From NCBI GenBank assembly GCA_023269675.1, contig JAHFSX010000016.1, forward strand, positions 53,165 to 117,164: a stretch of DNA of 64,000 nucleotides. The letters run 5' to 3'. Below, in pieces: positions 9,525-19,204 of the stretch. The notes beneath the pieces were generated by a model, which had not been told where the DNA came from, made no database searches, and worked only from the letters and a program-made list of their open reading frames with translations. Both the position numbers and the translations under genes were made by a program. Positions within the stretch are counted from its first letter, which is position 1; the number at the start of each line of letters is the position of its first letter. Source of the DNA: Verrucomicrobiota bacterium. Lineage in GTDB: Bacteria > Verrucomicrobiota > Kiritimatiellia > RFP12 > UBA1067.

Positions 9525-10505
9525 ATGAAAATCACAAGAAACACGGTTGATCCTTTCGAACATTCGAAACTCTGTGCAGCAGTTGCGTCAGCTCTGGAGC
9601 ACGCATGTGAAGATATTAGTTTGTCCGAACCAAATTTAGTGGCAAGGCTCGTCTACTGTATCCCGAATTGGGTTAACAAAGCCAATATTAGAAGTAACAT
9701 CGGAGGCATCTGTAAGCTCAGCGTTGGCGGCATCTTTATCCATCAACGGCCTAAAGTTAAGTTTCCACATTTCCCCGATACCAGCCAGAAGTCGATTGAG
9801 TTGGGGGACCTCTTATTGCTCGTCAAAGGCGAAAATGGCGACCAACGCGCAATTATGCTGCAAGCAAAAAAGACCAAACAAGTACCGACTACACCGGACA
9901 ACAAGAACCAACACCATCTGTATGCGAATCAGCCTCGTTTTGAATACCTTAATCTAAAAACTTCGACTATTGACAAACATCGCCACATAACCGGCCTCGA
10001 CGTTTACGACGGATGCAAATACCTCTTGTTCAATGCTTACCCACAGCCAAAAGAGCCGTTGGCATGGACGGCTCACCCATCGCTACCAGAACTGACACAT
10101 TATCAGACATTTGAAGACGAACTAATCGACTTCATTCTGGGTTACGCTGGGAAACCGTATACCTCGCCAAGAGGTAATAATCAAGATTGGGATCGTGTCA
10201 TCGAGGATCTCATTGTCGCAAGCACTGATGTTAATCTTTCGGAAAAACTTGCATCCACAAATGGAGTTCTTTCTAAACGAACTAACATCGTCGCTTGTTT
10301 CTTGAGTGGTGAGTCGAACATGATCTCGGTTCTTGATTCGACATTTGATCGTCAAGGACTACCTCATTTGAATCCATTCACTAGTGACAGCCAGCCTCCT
10401 TTCGTTCCCGAACAAGATGATAAGTCAACCAATGATTCGGCGTCTGGAATCTCGATCATCGAGTTCCAATGGGTACGCGAGCATTATCTCAAAGACAATG
10501 ATTAG
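9525..10505 (+). CDS. putative PD-(D/Q)XK-type nuclease-like protein within the BREX operon
   Basis: 326 residues, in the place where BREX operons often carry accessory genes, 21 bases after brxC and 213 before pglX. The region IELGDLLLLV (about 91-100) followed by IMLQAKK (about 108-114) fits the core of a PD-(D/E)XK nuclease with Asp on one strand and Q-x-K on the next. Context and motif suggest a restriction-type or DNA-recognition partner, but no family was recognised. Its base composition is clearly lower in GC than brxC and pglX, which suggests separate acquisition. Alternative: a non-catalytic nuclease-fold protein. Function is inference. Confidence 0.6.
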   Translation: MKITRNTVDPFEHSKLCAAVASALEHACEDISLSEPNLVARLVYCIPNWVNKANIRSNIGGICKLSVGGIFIHQRPKVKFPHFPDTSQKSIELGDLLLLVKGENGDQRAIMLQAKKTKQVPTTPDNKNQHHLYANQPRFEYLNLKTSTIDKHRHITGLDVYDGCKYLLFNAYPQPKEPLAWTAHPSLPELTHYQTFEDELIDFILGYAGKPYTSPRGNNQDWDRVIEDLIVASTDVNLSEKLASTNGVLSKRTNIVACFLSGESNMISVLDSTFDRQGLPHLNPFTSDSQPPFVPEQDDKSTNDSASGISIIEFQWVREHYLKDND

Positions 10506-10680
10506 CCTATGAACAAAGCTCCCCCACACACTCCCCAAGCTCAGCACCTCTGCATTGAGGCGTCTCCTGTCCATCCTGCCATCCTGTCAAAAACTTTTTT
10601 CTCAACATTCGCCCCATTCGCGGTTTCATCTCGCTCTTTCCGCCTTTCGCGCTCACTCCGCTTATCGCGCCTCTCCCCCA

Positions 10681-10708
10681 ACTCCTAACTCCTCACTCCT
10701 AACTCCTC
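10681..10708 (+). repeat. 14-bp tandem duplication (four heptamers) just upstream of pglX
   Basis: ACTCCTAACTCCTC occurs twice head to tail (10681-10694 and 10695-10708), equivalent to four ACTCCT(A/C) heptamers. It ends 10 bases before the pglX start codon. The leader is pyrimidine-rich with no purine ribosome site, so copy number could affect translation of pglX. The gap 10506-10718 holds nothing else recognised. Confidence 0.85.
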
Positions 10709-10718
10709 CTTTCTCTCC

Positions 10719-13700
10719 ATGAACACCTCCGCCTTCAAAACCTTCGCCCCCGCCGTCCGCCGCCAGCTCATGGAGGCGGTCACGCGCAAGCTCGACTACG
10801 TCCTTTCCGCCCAGACGCCGGACCTGCTCACCACGTTGGCGCCCCAGGTCGCCTCCCTGCGCAAGCTGGCGCTCTCAGACCGCAGCGGCCTCGTCGAGCG
10901 CGTGGCCTACACCTGGTTCAACCGTTTCGCCGCTCTCCGCTTCCTCGATGCCCACGGCTGGCATCCCTTCCGCGCCCGTATCCTCACCCCGGCCACACCC
11001 GCCGAGACCCAGCCCGAGCTTCTCAAGCTCGCCCGCAGCGGCTCCCTGCCCGCCGATCTCGCCCCCTTCACCGACCCGGCCCGCCTGAACAGCCTGCTCG
11101 ACGGCACCATCCCATCCCGTGACCCGCAGGGCGAGGTCTACCGCCACCTGGTCCTCGCAGCCTGCCGTTACTACAACGTCCTGCTGTCGAACCTGTTTGA
11201 ACGGCTCGATGACGAGACCGAGTTGCTCCTGCCCGACGATCTCCTAACCGAGCACTCCGTGGTCCACGGCTTCCGCACCGAGATCAGCGACGGCGATTGC
11301 AGCGACGGGCAGCGGGCCAATGTCGAGATTCTCGGCTGGCTCTACCAGTTCTACATCTCAGAAAAGAAAGACACGGTCATGGCCCGCAAGATCGCCGTGC
11401 CCACGGAGGACATCCCCGCCGTCACCCAGCTCTTCACCCCGCACTGGATCGTCCGCTATCTCGTGGAAAACTCCCTCGGCCGCCTCTGGCTTCTCAACCG
11501 CCCCAACTCCCGGCTGCGGGAGCACATGCCCTATTACATCGAGGGCGAATCCGAAACCGACTTCCTCAAAATCACCAAACCCGAGGAAATCCGCCTTTGC
11601 GATCCCGCCTGCGGCAGCGCGCACATGCTCACTTACGCTTTCGACCTTCTGTACCTGATCTACGAGGAGGCAGGCTATGCATCCAACGAGATACCCGGCC
11701 TCATCTTGAAACACAATCTCTTCGGACTGGAGATTTGCCCCCGTGCCGCCCAACTTGCCGAGTTGGCCCTCGTCTTCAAGGCCCGGGAAAAATCCCGTCG
11801 CTTCTTCCAGCCGGAACACTTCGTCCGTCCCAATATCATCGAGATACGCGACGTGTGTTTCGAGGAAGGCGAACTGACCGCCTATTTCAAGGCCATCGGA
11901 GTCAACTCTTCAACCTTTATCCCCCATACTTCATCCTTTCCTGAGTTGCTCCACCAGTTTGAGGAGGCGAAGAACTTCGGCTCGCTCATCCAGCCCTGCC
12001 TGTCCGAATCCGACATCGTTTCAGCTAGAAACATACTCTCAACTTTCAACTCTCAACTTTCAACTGGCGACCTAATGGTCGCCTCGACGCACCTCAAAGT
12101 ACTGCGAGTTCTCGAACAAGCCGAGGCCCTCACCCAGCGGTATCACGTCGCCGTGGCCAATCCGCCGTATATGGGGCCATACTCGATGAACGCGAAACTC
12201 AAGGCCTTAGCAAAGGAACGCTTTGAAGACTGCAAGGCCGACACATTTGCGATGTTCATCTCACGCTCACACGATCTTGTTCTAAAGGACGGATCGGTGG
12301 GAATGGTAACGATGCAGGCGTGGATGTTCACCGGATCATTCGAGGCTTTTCGGCGGCGTCTCTTTCAGGAGTCTTTGATCAGCAGCCTCGTTCACCTCGG
12401 CCCTCGCGCTTTTGACAGTATCTCCGGCGAAGTCGTGCAGACGGTTGCCTTCGTAATGACGGCAACCGTACCTCAAGACAGAACAGGTAAATACATCGAC
12501 CTTACTGAAGGACGATCGGAAGCAGAGAAAAGCGACCAATTCCTGCGTCTCCTGCGGGAAACATCACCCCTATACGTTTTCAGGGGATCAAGCTCGTCGT
12601 TCAGCCAGTTGCCAGGAGCGCCTGTTGCATATTGGCTATCTGCTGCAGGAACAATGGCGTTCAGCGATGGAATACCTCTTGGCTCGGTGTGTGTCCCAAA
12701 GAAAGGAATGACAAGCAGCGACAACGCTAGATTTCTGCGGCGGTGGCAAGAGGTAGGATACGATCAAATCGCTTTCAATTGTCAAAACGCGGATGTAGCG
12801 CTCAAGACAGCGAAAAAGTGGGTTCCCTACAGCAAAGGCGGAGAATTCAAAAAGTGGTATGGGAACAATCATTACATCATCAACTGGGAGAATGATGGTC
12901 GTGAGGTCATAGCCTTCGCGGCAAAACTCTACGGTTCAGCATCTAGGCAGATTCAGAACGTCGACTCATATTTCAAACCATCCGTAACATGGTCTGAGGT
13001 TGGCACCGGTCCGACAGCCGGACGGCAACAGCCAGCCGGTTTCATCTTTGATTCCACCGGCCCAAGTCTTTTTGGCAGCGTCGAAGAAAGGGTCATCGCG
13101 TTAACCTTACTTTGCACCAACGTCGTCAACCTCTTTGCTCGTGCGCTGAATCCAACCCTTCATTTGACAGTGAGGAACGTCTCTGCGCTTCCAGTTCCCA
13201 AAGGGATTGATGCTTCAGCCAAGGAACAACTTTCCGAAATCGCTGCAGAATGTGTAGTGATCGCCCGCGCCGACTGGGACAACTCCGAGACCTCTTGGGA
13301 CTTCCAAGACTTGCCGTTGCTGAGGAGGGGGTTGAAAGGCGCGACGTTGGAGGCGAGCTGGTGGAATTGGGAGGAGCAAACCACCGCCGCCATCCGCCGG
13401 ATGCAGGAGCTGGAGATGGAGAACAACCGGCTCTTCATCGTCGCCTACGGCCTCGAAGGCGAGTTGCAGCCGGAAGTGCCGGAGGAGCAGATCACCCTCG
13501 CCCGCGCCGACGCCCGCAAGGACATGGCCGCTTTCCTCTCCTATGCCGTCGGCTGCATGATGGGCCGTTACTCGCTGAATAAGCCCGGCCTCATTCTCGC
13601 GGACGCCGGTGACACGCTTGAGCAGTTCAAATTGAAGATTGCCGATTGCGGCTTGCGGGTTGAAGACCTGACCTTCGCTCCCGATGAGGACGGCATCATT

Positions 13701-14273
13701 CCTGTTCTGGACGGTGATTGGTTCGAAGACGATATCGCGTCACGCACGCGCGATTTCCTCCGCGTCACCTTCGGCGATGATACCCTGCGCCAGAATCTGC
13801 GCTTTATCGAGGACTCGCTGGGCAAGGATCTGCGCAAGTACTTCCTGACCGATTTCTACAAGGACCACCTCCAGACCTACAAGAAACGCCCCATCTACTG
13901 GCTGGTGCAGAGTCCCCGCAAGGGCTTCAGCGTCCTGATCTACCTGCACCGCTACACGCGCGACACGTTCAACCTCGTGCTCAACCGCTACCTGCGCCCC
14001 TATCAGGACAAACTGCGCGGCCGCATCGCCCATCTGGAGCAGACGCAGGCAGAGACCGCCACCAGCGCCCGCGACAAGACCGCCGCCCGCAAGGAATTGG
14101 ACAAACTGGTCAAGACCCTGCACGAGTGCGAGGAGTGGGAGCGACAGACCCTCTTGCCCCTCGCCCAGCAGCGTATCGAAATCGATCTGGATGACGGCGT
14201 CAAAGTCAACTACCTCAAACTTGGCGAAGCCCTTGCCCCCATCACCGGCCTCGCCGCCAAGGAGGAAGATTAG
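10719..14273 (+). CDS. pglX: BREX-1 adenine-specific DNA methyltransferase PglX
   Basis: 1184 residues, starting MNTSAFKTFAPAVRRQLMEA as is usual for type 1 PglX. The SAM-binding motif DPACGSAHML lies at about 295-304 and the catalytic NPPY at about 480-485 (VAVANPPYMG), typical of N6-adenine methyltransferases. PglX methylates a non-palindromic site on host DNA, marking self, and is needed for phage restriction. The middle part (about 12040-13250) has lower GC than the ends, consistent with exchange of the specificity region. A 14-bp tandem duplication at 12037-12064 lies between the two catalytic motifs; gain or loss of a unit would shift the frame. The stop is 3 bases before the next start. 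Confidence 0.93.
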   Translation: MNTSAFKTFAPAVRRQLMEAVTRKLDYVLSAQTPDLLTTLAPQVASLRKLALSDRSGLVERVAYTWFNRFAALRFLDAHGWHPFRARILTPATPAETQPELLKLARSGSLPADLAPFTDPARLNSLLDGTIPSRDPQGEVYRHLVLAACRYYNVLLSNLFERLDDETELLLPDDLLTEHSVVHGFRTEISDGDCSDGQRANVEILGWLYQFYISEKKDTVMARKIAVPTEDIPAVTQLFTPHWIVRYLVENSLGRLWLLNRPNSRLREHMPYYIEGESETDFLKITKPEEIRLCDPACGSAHMLTYAFDLLYLIYEEAGYASNEIPGLILKHNLFGLEICPRAAQLAELALVFKAREKSRRFFQPEHFVRPNIIEIRDVCFEEGELTAYFKAIGVNSSTFIPHTSSFPELLHQFEEAKNFGSLIQPCLSESDIVSARNILSTFNSQLSTGDLMVASTHLKVLRVLEQAEALTQRYHVAVANPPYMGPYSMNAKLKALAKERFEDCKADTFAMFISRSHDLVLKDGSVGMVTMQAWMFTGSFEAFRRRLFQESLISSLVHLGPRAFDSISGEVVQTVAFVMTATVPQDRTGKYIDLTEGRSEAEKSDQFLRLLRETSPLYVFRGSSSSFSQLPGAPVAYWLSAAGTMAFSDGIPLGSVCVPKKGMTSSDNARFLRRWQEVGYDQIAFNCQNADVALKTAKKWVPYSKGGEFKKWYGNNHYIINWENDGREVIAFAAKLYGSASRQIQNVDSYFKPSVTWSEVGTGPTAGRQQPAGFIFDSTGPSLFGSVEERVIALTLLCTNVVNLFARALNPTLHLTVRNVSALPVPKGIDASAKEQLSEIAAECVVIARADWDNSETSWDFQDLPLLRRGLKGATLEASWWNWEEQTTAAIRRMQELEMENNRLFIVAYGLEGELQPEVPEEQITLARADARKDMAAFLSYAVGCMMGRYSLNKPGLILADAGDTLEQFKLKIADCGLRVEDLTFAPDEDGIIPVLDGDWFEDDIASRTRDFLRVTFGDDTLRQNLRFIEDSLGKDLRKYFLTDFYKDHLQTYKKRPIYWLVQSPRKGFSVLIYLHRYTRDTFNLVLNRYLRPYQDKLRGRIAHLEQTQAETATSARDKTAARKELDKLVKTLHECEEWERQTLLPLAQQRIEIDLDDGVKVNYLKLGEALAPITGLAAKEED
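12037..12064 (+). repeat. 14-bp tandem duplication inside pglX
   Basis: TCTCAACTTTCAAC is present twice in direct succession (12037-12050 and 12051-12064), i.e. four TCAACT-type heptamers, coding for residues about 440-449. Neither 7 nor 14 is a multiple of three, so slippage by one unit would truncate PglX before its NPPY motif. This could be a phase-variation switch. Confidence 0.85.
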
Positions 14274-14276
14274 CCA

Positions 14277-16454
14277 ATGTCAGACAATACCGATACATTG
14301 GAAGGTGCCGTCTCTCTTTCATTACGCGAAATTGCCGCATGGACACCGGGAGTTTGCAAGGATGTTCAACCACGTGTTCGTGCCAGGATTCCGGCCCTTC
14401 AACGCGGACTTGTTTGGAAGCCCGAGCAAAATGAGCTGCTATGGGACTCCATCCTGAGAGGCTTTCCAATCGGGGCGTTGGTGGTAACGACATACTCGAA
14501 ACAACTCAAAAAGGTATCAGAAACTTTTTTCGAGAACGCCGACTACCACCTTCTGGATGGGCAGCAGCGTTGCAACGCGATCATGTTGGGATTCGATGAC
14601 CCATTTTGTGAAGACGCAAAGAATCGCCCTGATGGCGTGGGTTGTATCTTATGGCTAGACCTTGACCCTCCTGCAGCAAACAACAGTACGCGGTGTTTTT
14701 GGATAAGGGCGACAACGACCGCTCATCCTTGGGGCTATAGCCGGAATGACACTGCCTCTCCTCTTAACGTTGGTTGCATTCGTAACGCGGTAAAACGACT
14801 TGGGTTGAACGTTCAATCTCCTGATTATCGGCGCCCGAAACCAACTGAATTGTGGCCAAGTTCTGATTCCGCCCGTACGCCGGTGCCCTTGTCGTGGCTG
14901 ATGCTGTCGGCCGCTGAAGGTGAAGACTTCTGGGGCGCAGTGGCTCAGCGTGCCGCGCAACATGGCAACCTGCGCTGGGCTGCCGCAATACAGGCCTTCT
15001 GCGTAAGAACGGACAACCTAATTATAAAAGCCCACATCCTGGCCGGTGTGAAAAGAGCACTCGGCGCAACGGTCATCGCCTTGAAAGCCCCCGATGACTT
15101 GTTGGACGCATCCGAGCAAGAGCGCGTGTCGGGAAGCAATATTGATGATGTCAGCAACATTGAGCAGCTCTTCCAGCGCCTGAACCAACAGGGTACGAAA
15201 CTGGACGGAGAAGAGCTTGCGTTCTCGATGATCAAGGCATACTGGCGTGAGTTGGAGGAGCCAGTCAACAAGGCTTCCGAGAGCCGCATGCCGTCGGCCC
15301 GTATGGCGTCGCTTAGTGTGCGCACCGCGCTTGCGAAAACCGCGAAACAAAATTTGCCGGGCCCTCAAAGCGTCGGTGCAATCCGTGAAATCGCACGCGG
15401 AAACGAGGCCAAGAAGACATCTGTCGAAACCTTCATTGCCAGCGATCTGAGTCAGACGTGTGCGACGGTCGACAGGTGGCTGAAATACGATAAAGACAGC
15501 AACCCCGGAGGTCTGCTGCCTGTTCACGTCACCAGTATCGGCATGGGATCACGCGATGTCTACCTCCTCATGCTTCATCTTGCGAGCCGAGCCGACGAAA
15601 CAGCCGTACCTTCTTGCTGGGGCAAAAGGATGCAGGCATTGGCAACGCTCTTGCACTGGTTTGCCCGGGACAAGACGAAAGCGGCCAACCGCGTCTTCGA
15701 AGCCTGCAGGGGTGATATTTCCGTTGCCAATATCCGAGCCGGCCTGCTTAACGCCACCGAAAAAGGCGAAGTATACATCTTGAAGACTCCGGCTGAGCTC
15801 GAGTCTTTCTTATCGCGTCCAGAAGTCAATATTGCCGTTTGGAACTGGTGGAGGTTGATCTACAAAGACACAGATGCCAACGGTAACGAAGTTCAACACG
15901 GAGAATGGGAGGGCCTGCTGAACTTCAGAGGAAATCGGGAGTTGCTGCTTTATGCGCAGCGCCACTATCTTGCAAGCAGATTCAGCGATTACAATCCAGC
16001 CCGGAAAGACCTGTGGGAAGCTCATAACCGCCCGTGGGATTTTGACCACATCCTGCCGCACAAGTACTTCTGTAATCGGAAAGATTGGGCACCCTTCATG
16101 GGGTTGTGCCAACAATGGGGATACACCATCGGCAACCTTCGCGCATGGCCATTCGAGGACAACCGTTCAGACCAAATGACCTTGGCCAAAGAGAAAATCA
16201 AAGGTAATGCTGAACTGCTTGCAGCCAGTTTCATGACAGCAGATGATGAGCAGCATTTTTCCAGAGGTGATGACGTGCGCAAGAAGGAACCCGAAGTCCG
16301 GCTTTTCATCAGCGCTTGTAGAAGCCGACTCGTTCGTATCTACAGAGAGTGGTACGACTCCATGGAGATTGCAGAACTCCTTCCCGCTCCCAAGAGTTTT
16401 GACGCCCCTACGGGAAACCACGCGGGAATTGACAAAATGGAACAGCCCTCATGA
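14277..16454 (+). CDS. DUF262 and HNH-type protein, GmrSD/BrxU-like type IV restriction factor
   Basis: 725 residues. The N-terminal part is DUF262-like: ALQRGLVWKPEQNELLWDSI followed by LLDGQQR at about residue 95, the Asp-Gly-Gln-Gln-Arg signature linked to nucleotide binding in GmrS. The C-terminal part has DFDHILPHKY (about 587-596) followed by N and W residues (IGNLRAWPFEDN), an HNH-like nuclease core as in GmrD (DUF1524). Fused GmrSD enzymes cut modified phage DNA, and BrxU is a known relative encoded in BREX loci. It starts 3 bases after pglX and its stop overlaps the next start (ATGA), so it is co-translated with the helicase gene. Substrate is not deducible. Confidence 0.75.
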   Translation: MSDNTDTLEGAVSLSLREIAAWTPGVCKDVQPRVRARIPALQRGLVWKPEQNELLWDSILRGFPIGALVVTTYSKQLKKVSETFFENADYHLLDGQQRCNAIMLGFDDPFCEDAKNRPDGVGCILWLDLDPPAANNSTRCFWIRATTTAHPWGYSRNDTASPLNVGCIRNAVKRLGLNVQSPDYRRPKPTELWPSSDSARTPVPLSWLMLSAAEGEDFWGAVAQRAAQHGNLRWAAAIQAFCVRTDNLIIKAHILAGVKRALGATVIALKAPDDLLDASEQERVSGSNIDDVSNIEQLFQRLNQQGTKLDGEELAFSMIKAYWRELEEPVNKASESRMPSARMASLSVRTALAKTAKQNLPGPQSVGAIREIARGNEAKKTSVETFIASDLSQTCATVDRWLKYDKDSNPGGLLPVHVTSIGMGSRDVYLLMLHLASRADETAVPSCWGKRMQALATLLHWFARDKTKAANRVFEACRGDISVANIRAGLLNATEKGEVYILKTPAELESFLSRPEVNIAVWNWWRLIYKDTDANGNEVQHGEWEGLLNFRGNRELLLYAQRHYLASRFSDYNPARKDLWEAHNRPWDFDHILPHKYFCNRKDWAPFMGLCQQWGYTIGNLRAWPFEDNRSDQMTLAKEKIKGNAELLAASFMTADDEQHFSRGDDVRKKEPEVRLFISACRSRLVRIYREWYDSMEIAELLPAPKSFDAPTGNHAGIDKMEQPS

Positions 16455-19183
16455 ATGCAGTCGCCGCACATACGCATTCTGATCCCCAATACTCCTTCAT
16501 CGCCCTGATGGACAAGGTCGGCTCGGAACTCTGTCGCCTGCTCGAAACGAACCTTTTTCGGCAGGCCGGCACGAACTGGTGGTCGAAGAATGTCGTGGGC
16601 GTCTTGAATCCGGATGAACAGCAGAATATTAATTCTTCAGGCTCTAGCCAACTCGAAGACTTGGACGTTCATGTGCTTCTCAAAGTGCTTGAGCGTAACT
16701 ACAAATTCTTGCGAAAGGGATTGAAATTACCCATGGATGGCGTGGATCTCATCTATGAGGTTCGCCAAGTTCGCAACCGCTGCATCGGCCACCGGCCTGT
16801 CCGCGGCCATGATCCTGAGCAACTGTCCCTCGACATTCAAACGCTGGAACGTTTCTGTGCCACGATACTGGGCGCATCAGCTCTCGCCAAGGAGTTCAAG
16901 GAACTGCTGCAACCGGGACCGCAACTTGAAACGACACCGACAACAACCGCCACCGTTGCTTCTCCCACGCTACCAGCTCAATTGCCTGCTCATCCGCAAG
17001 CCAGAACGGGCATCACCGAACCGGCCGCCGTCTCACTCGCCGCCATGTTCACCGGAGTAGACCTCACGGTCTCGCAACAGCAAGCCCTCCAGAGCATCGA
17101 ATCCTTCCTCGCCGATGAGCGACAAGACTGCTTCGTCCTGAAAGGCTACGCGGGAACAGGTAAAACCTTTTTGATCGGCGGTATTGTCAAGTACCTTACC
17201 GCCTGCCACAAAACCACGGTCCTCATGGCCCCCACGGGCCGTGCGGCCCATGTCATGAAAGAGCGCCATCGGATTCCGGCAAGCACGATTCATCGACAGA
17301 TCTACGCGTTGGACCGCCTCAAAGAGTTCAGGGAGGTCGATGAAAACGGTGCCGTCACCTTCAAGTTCTACTTCGAGTTGCGCAACAACGACACCCAGCA
17401 CGACACCGTCTTCATTGTCGATGAGGCGTCCATGCTCTCCGATGTCTATACCGAGGCCGAATTCATGCGGTTCGGCTCCGGCCGCCTGCTCCGCGATTTA
17501 CTCGAGTACATCAATTTCGACGGCAACGATTACCGCAAGAAGATCATCTTCGTCGGCGACAGCGCCCAATTGCCACCCGTCGACATGAACTTCTCCCCGG
17601 CTCTGGACGAGTCATACTTGGAGAAATACGTACACTCACGGGTTCCAAGTGCTGAATTGACCCACGTCGTGCGCCAAAAGGAGGGAGACACCATTCTCCG
17701 CAACGCGACCGCGCTGCGTGATATGCTCACGGCCAAGAACTTCGCCTCATTCGATTTCAAGAGCGACGGCGCAACGGTTTCAGAAACATCACCAGATCAG
17801 TTCGTTTCCCACTATCTGAAGCACATCGACCATTCCGGCTCGGCATCATCAGTCATCGTGGGCTATACAAACTCGCTCGTGAAAGACTACAACACGGAAA
17901 TCCGTGCGCACCTCTTTCCTAATGGTCGTTTGCTGGAGCCCAGTGACCGCGTCATGCTGGTCAGAAACACTTACCGTTACGAGATCGATCTCTTCAACGG
18001 CCAAACCGGCATGATCGTCTCCGTAGCTGACGCAGCCGAGACACGTTCCGTGTGCCTGAATGTGGGCCTCGATGAAAGCGGCAAACGAAAAAACATCCAG
18101 GTTGCACTGACATTCAGAGACGCCAAGATTCGATTCGAAAGTCTGGACGGCTCCCAACATGACATTGGGTGCAAATACATCGAGGATCTTCTCTCGTCAC
18201 CCCACCGCGAATTGAGTTCCGAACAATCGAAAGCGCTCTATGTCGACTTTAAGCAACGCAATCCGAACCTCCAACCGAACAATCCGGACTTCCGCGAAAC
18301 GTTGATCGCCGATCCCTACTTCAATGCGCTACAACTCAAGTATGCCTATGCGGTCACCTGCCACAAAGCCCAGGGCGGCGAGTGGCCGACCGTTTACGTC
18401 GACTTCCAGTACCAGAACAAGCTGGATCCCATGGCGATCAGATGGAGTTACACTGCACTGACGCGTGCGGCACAAAAGGTCATCGCGACGAACGCCCTGC
18501 ACCACAACCCGTTGATTCCTCTAAGACACAAGACGCCCGTTACCACTCCGACACCACAGGCAACCCCCACACCTGTTGCGCACGTTTTGTCCTCCACACC
18601 ATTGCCTGATTTTGTGGCAACGGCCTCTGCGATTGACCAGCAGATCTACACGCGCCTAGAAGCCCTCTTGCCGGAAGGCTTCTCCATCGACAGCCTGACG
18701 GCTGGCTCCTACTTGTCCCAGTGGGCCGTCTCGAAAGACGCCTGCTATTGTCTGGTCAAGGTGCATTATAACGGCAAGAACAAGATTACGTCCGTTCTGC
18801 TCGACAAAGTCAGCCCGGGCGATTGGGTCAATCCGCTACAATCATCCATACAACAACTGAAGAACGTGCAACTTGCCTCAAATACCATAACTGAACAACA
18901 AGCAGCCCCTGTGCTGGACGCTAAGGCGCCACACGGCTCTTTCTTCATCGACCTCAATGCCCGCTGCACTTCACTGAACATTCGCGTTCAATCAATTGAA
19001 CACCTGAATGATTATCATAGCCGCTGTACGCTTGAGACTGAGGGAGACATCTTCTGCGTCAACTACCATTTCAACAAGAAGCAACAATTCACCTCCTATA
19101 TCCCAGAAAGCGGTTTGCCCGACCGACTCCTTCAGATCATTGACAACGTACACTCTGCGCAACAGCCGGGAGTCATAAGCTAG
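16451..19183 (+). CDS. HEPN-like domain fused to an SF1 (RecD/Pif1-type) DNA helicase
   Basis: 910 residues. Residues about 1-140 resemble the Swt1-type HEPN domain: MDKVGSELCRLLE, then VRNRCIGHR (about 113), which fits the R-x(4-6)-H motif of HEPN RNases loosely. The helicase begins near residue 200: Walker A GYAGTGKTF (about 233), APTGRAA, VDEASMLSD (Walker B, about 321), GDSAQLPPV and, near 638, CHKAQGGEWP with TALTRA. These are SF1B motifs as in RecD2 and Pif1. The last 190 residues are unassigned. The ATG overlaps the preceding stop by 4 bases, and the next gene begins 21 bases on. It may unwind invading DNA or act with the GmrSD-like protein; this is inference. Confidence 0.75.
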   Translation: MNAVAAHTHSDPQYSFIALMDKVGSELCRLLETNLFRQAGTNWWSKNVVGVLNPDEQQNINSSGSSQLEDLDVHVLLKVLERNYKFLRKGLKLPMDGVDLIYEVRQVRNRCIGHRPVRGHDPEQLSLDIQTLERFCATILGASALAKEFKELLQPGPQLETTPTTTATVASPTLPAQLPAHPQARTGITEPAAVSLAAMFTGVDLTVSQQQALQSIESFLADERQDCFVLKGYAGTGKTFLIGGIVKYLTACHKTTVLMAPTGRAAHVMKERHRIPASTIHRQIYALDRLKEFREVDENGAVTFKFYFELRNNDTQHDTVFIVDEASMLSDVYTEAEFMRFGSGRLLRDLLEYINFDGNDYRKKIIFVGDSAQLPPVDMNFSPALDESYLEKYVHSRVPSAELTHVVRQKEGDTILRNATALRDMLTAKNFASFDFKSDGATVSETSPDQFVSHYLKHIDHSGSASSVIVGYTNSLVKDYNTEIRAHLFPNGRLLEPSDRVMLVRNTYRYEIDLFNGQTGMIVSVADAAETRSVCLNVGLDESGKRKNIQVALTFRDAKIRFESLDGSQHDIGCKYIEDLLSSPHRELSSEQSKALYVDFKQRNPNLQPNNPDFRETLIADPYFNALQLKYAYAVTCHKAQGGEWPTVYVDFQYQNKLDPMAIRWSYTALTRAAQKVIATNALHHNPLIPLRHKTPVTTPTPQATPTPVAHVLSSTPLPDFVATASAIDQQIYTRLEALLPEGFSIDSLTAGSYLSQWAVSKDACYCLVKVHYNGKNKITSVLLDKVSPGDWVNPLQSSIQQLKNVQLASNTITEQQAAPVLDAKAPHGSFFIDLNARCTSLNIRVQSIEHLNDYHSRCTLETEGDIFCVNYHFNKKQQFTSYIPESGLPDRLLQIIDNVHSAQQPGVIS

Positions 19184-19204
19184 TCATTAACAGGTGTCCA
19201 ATCC

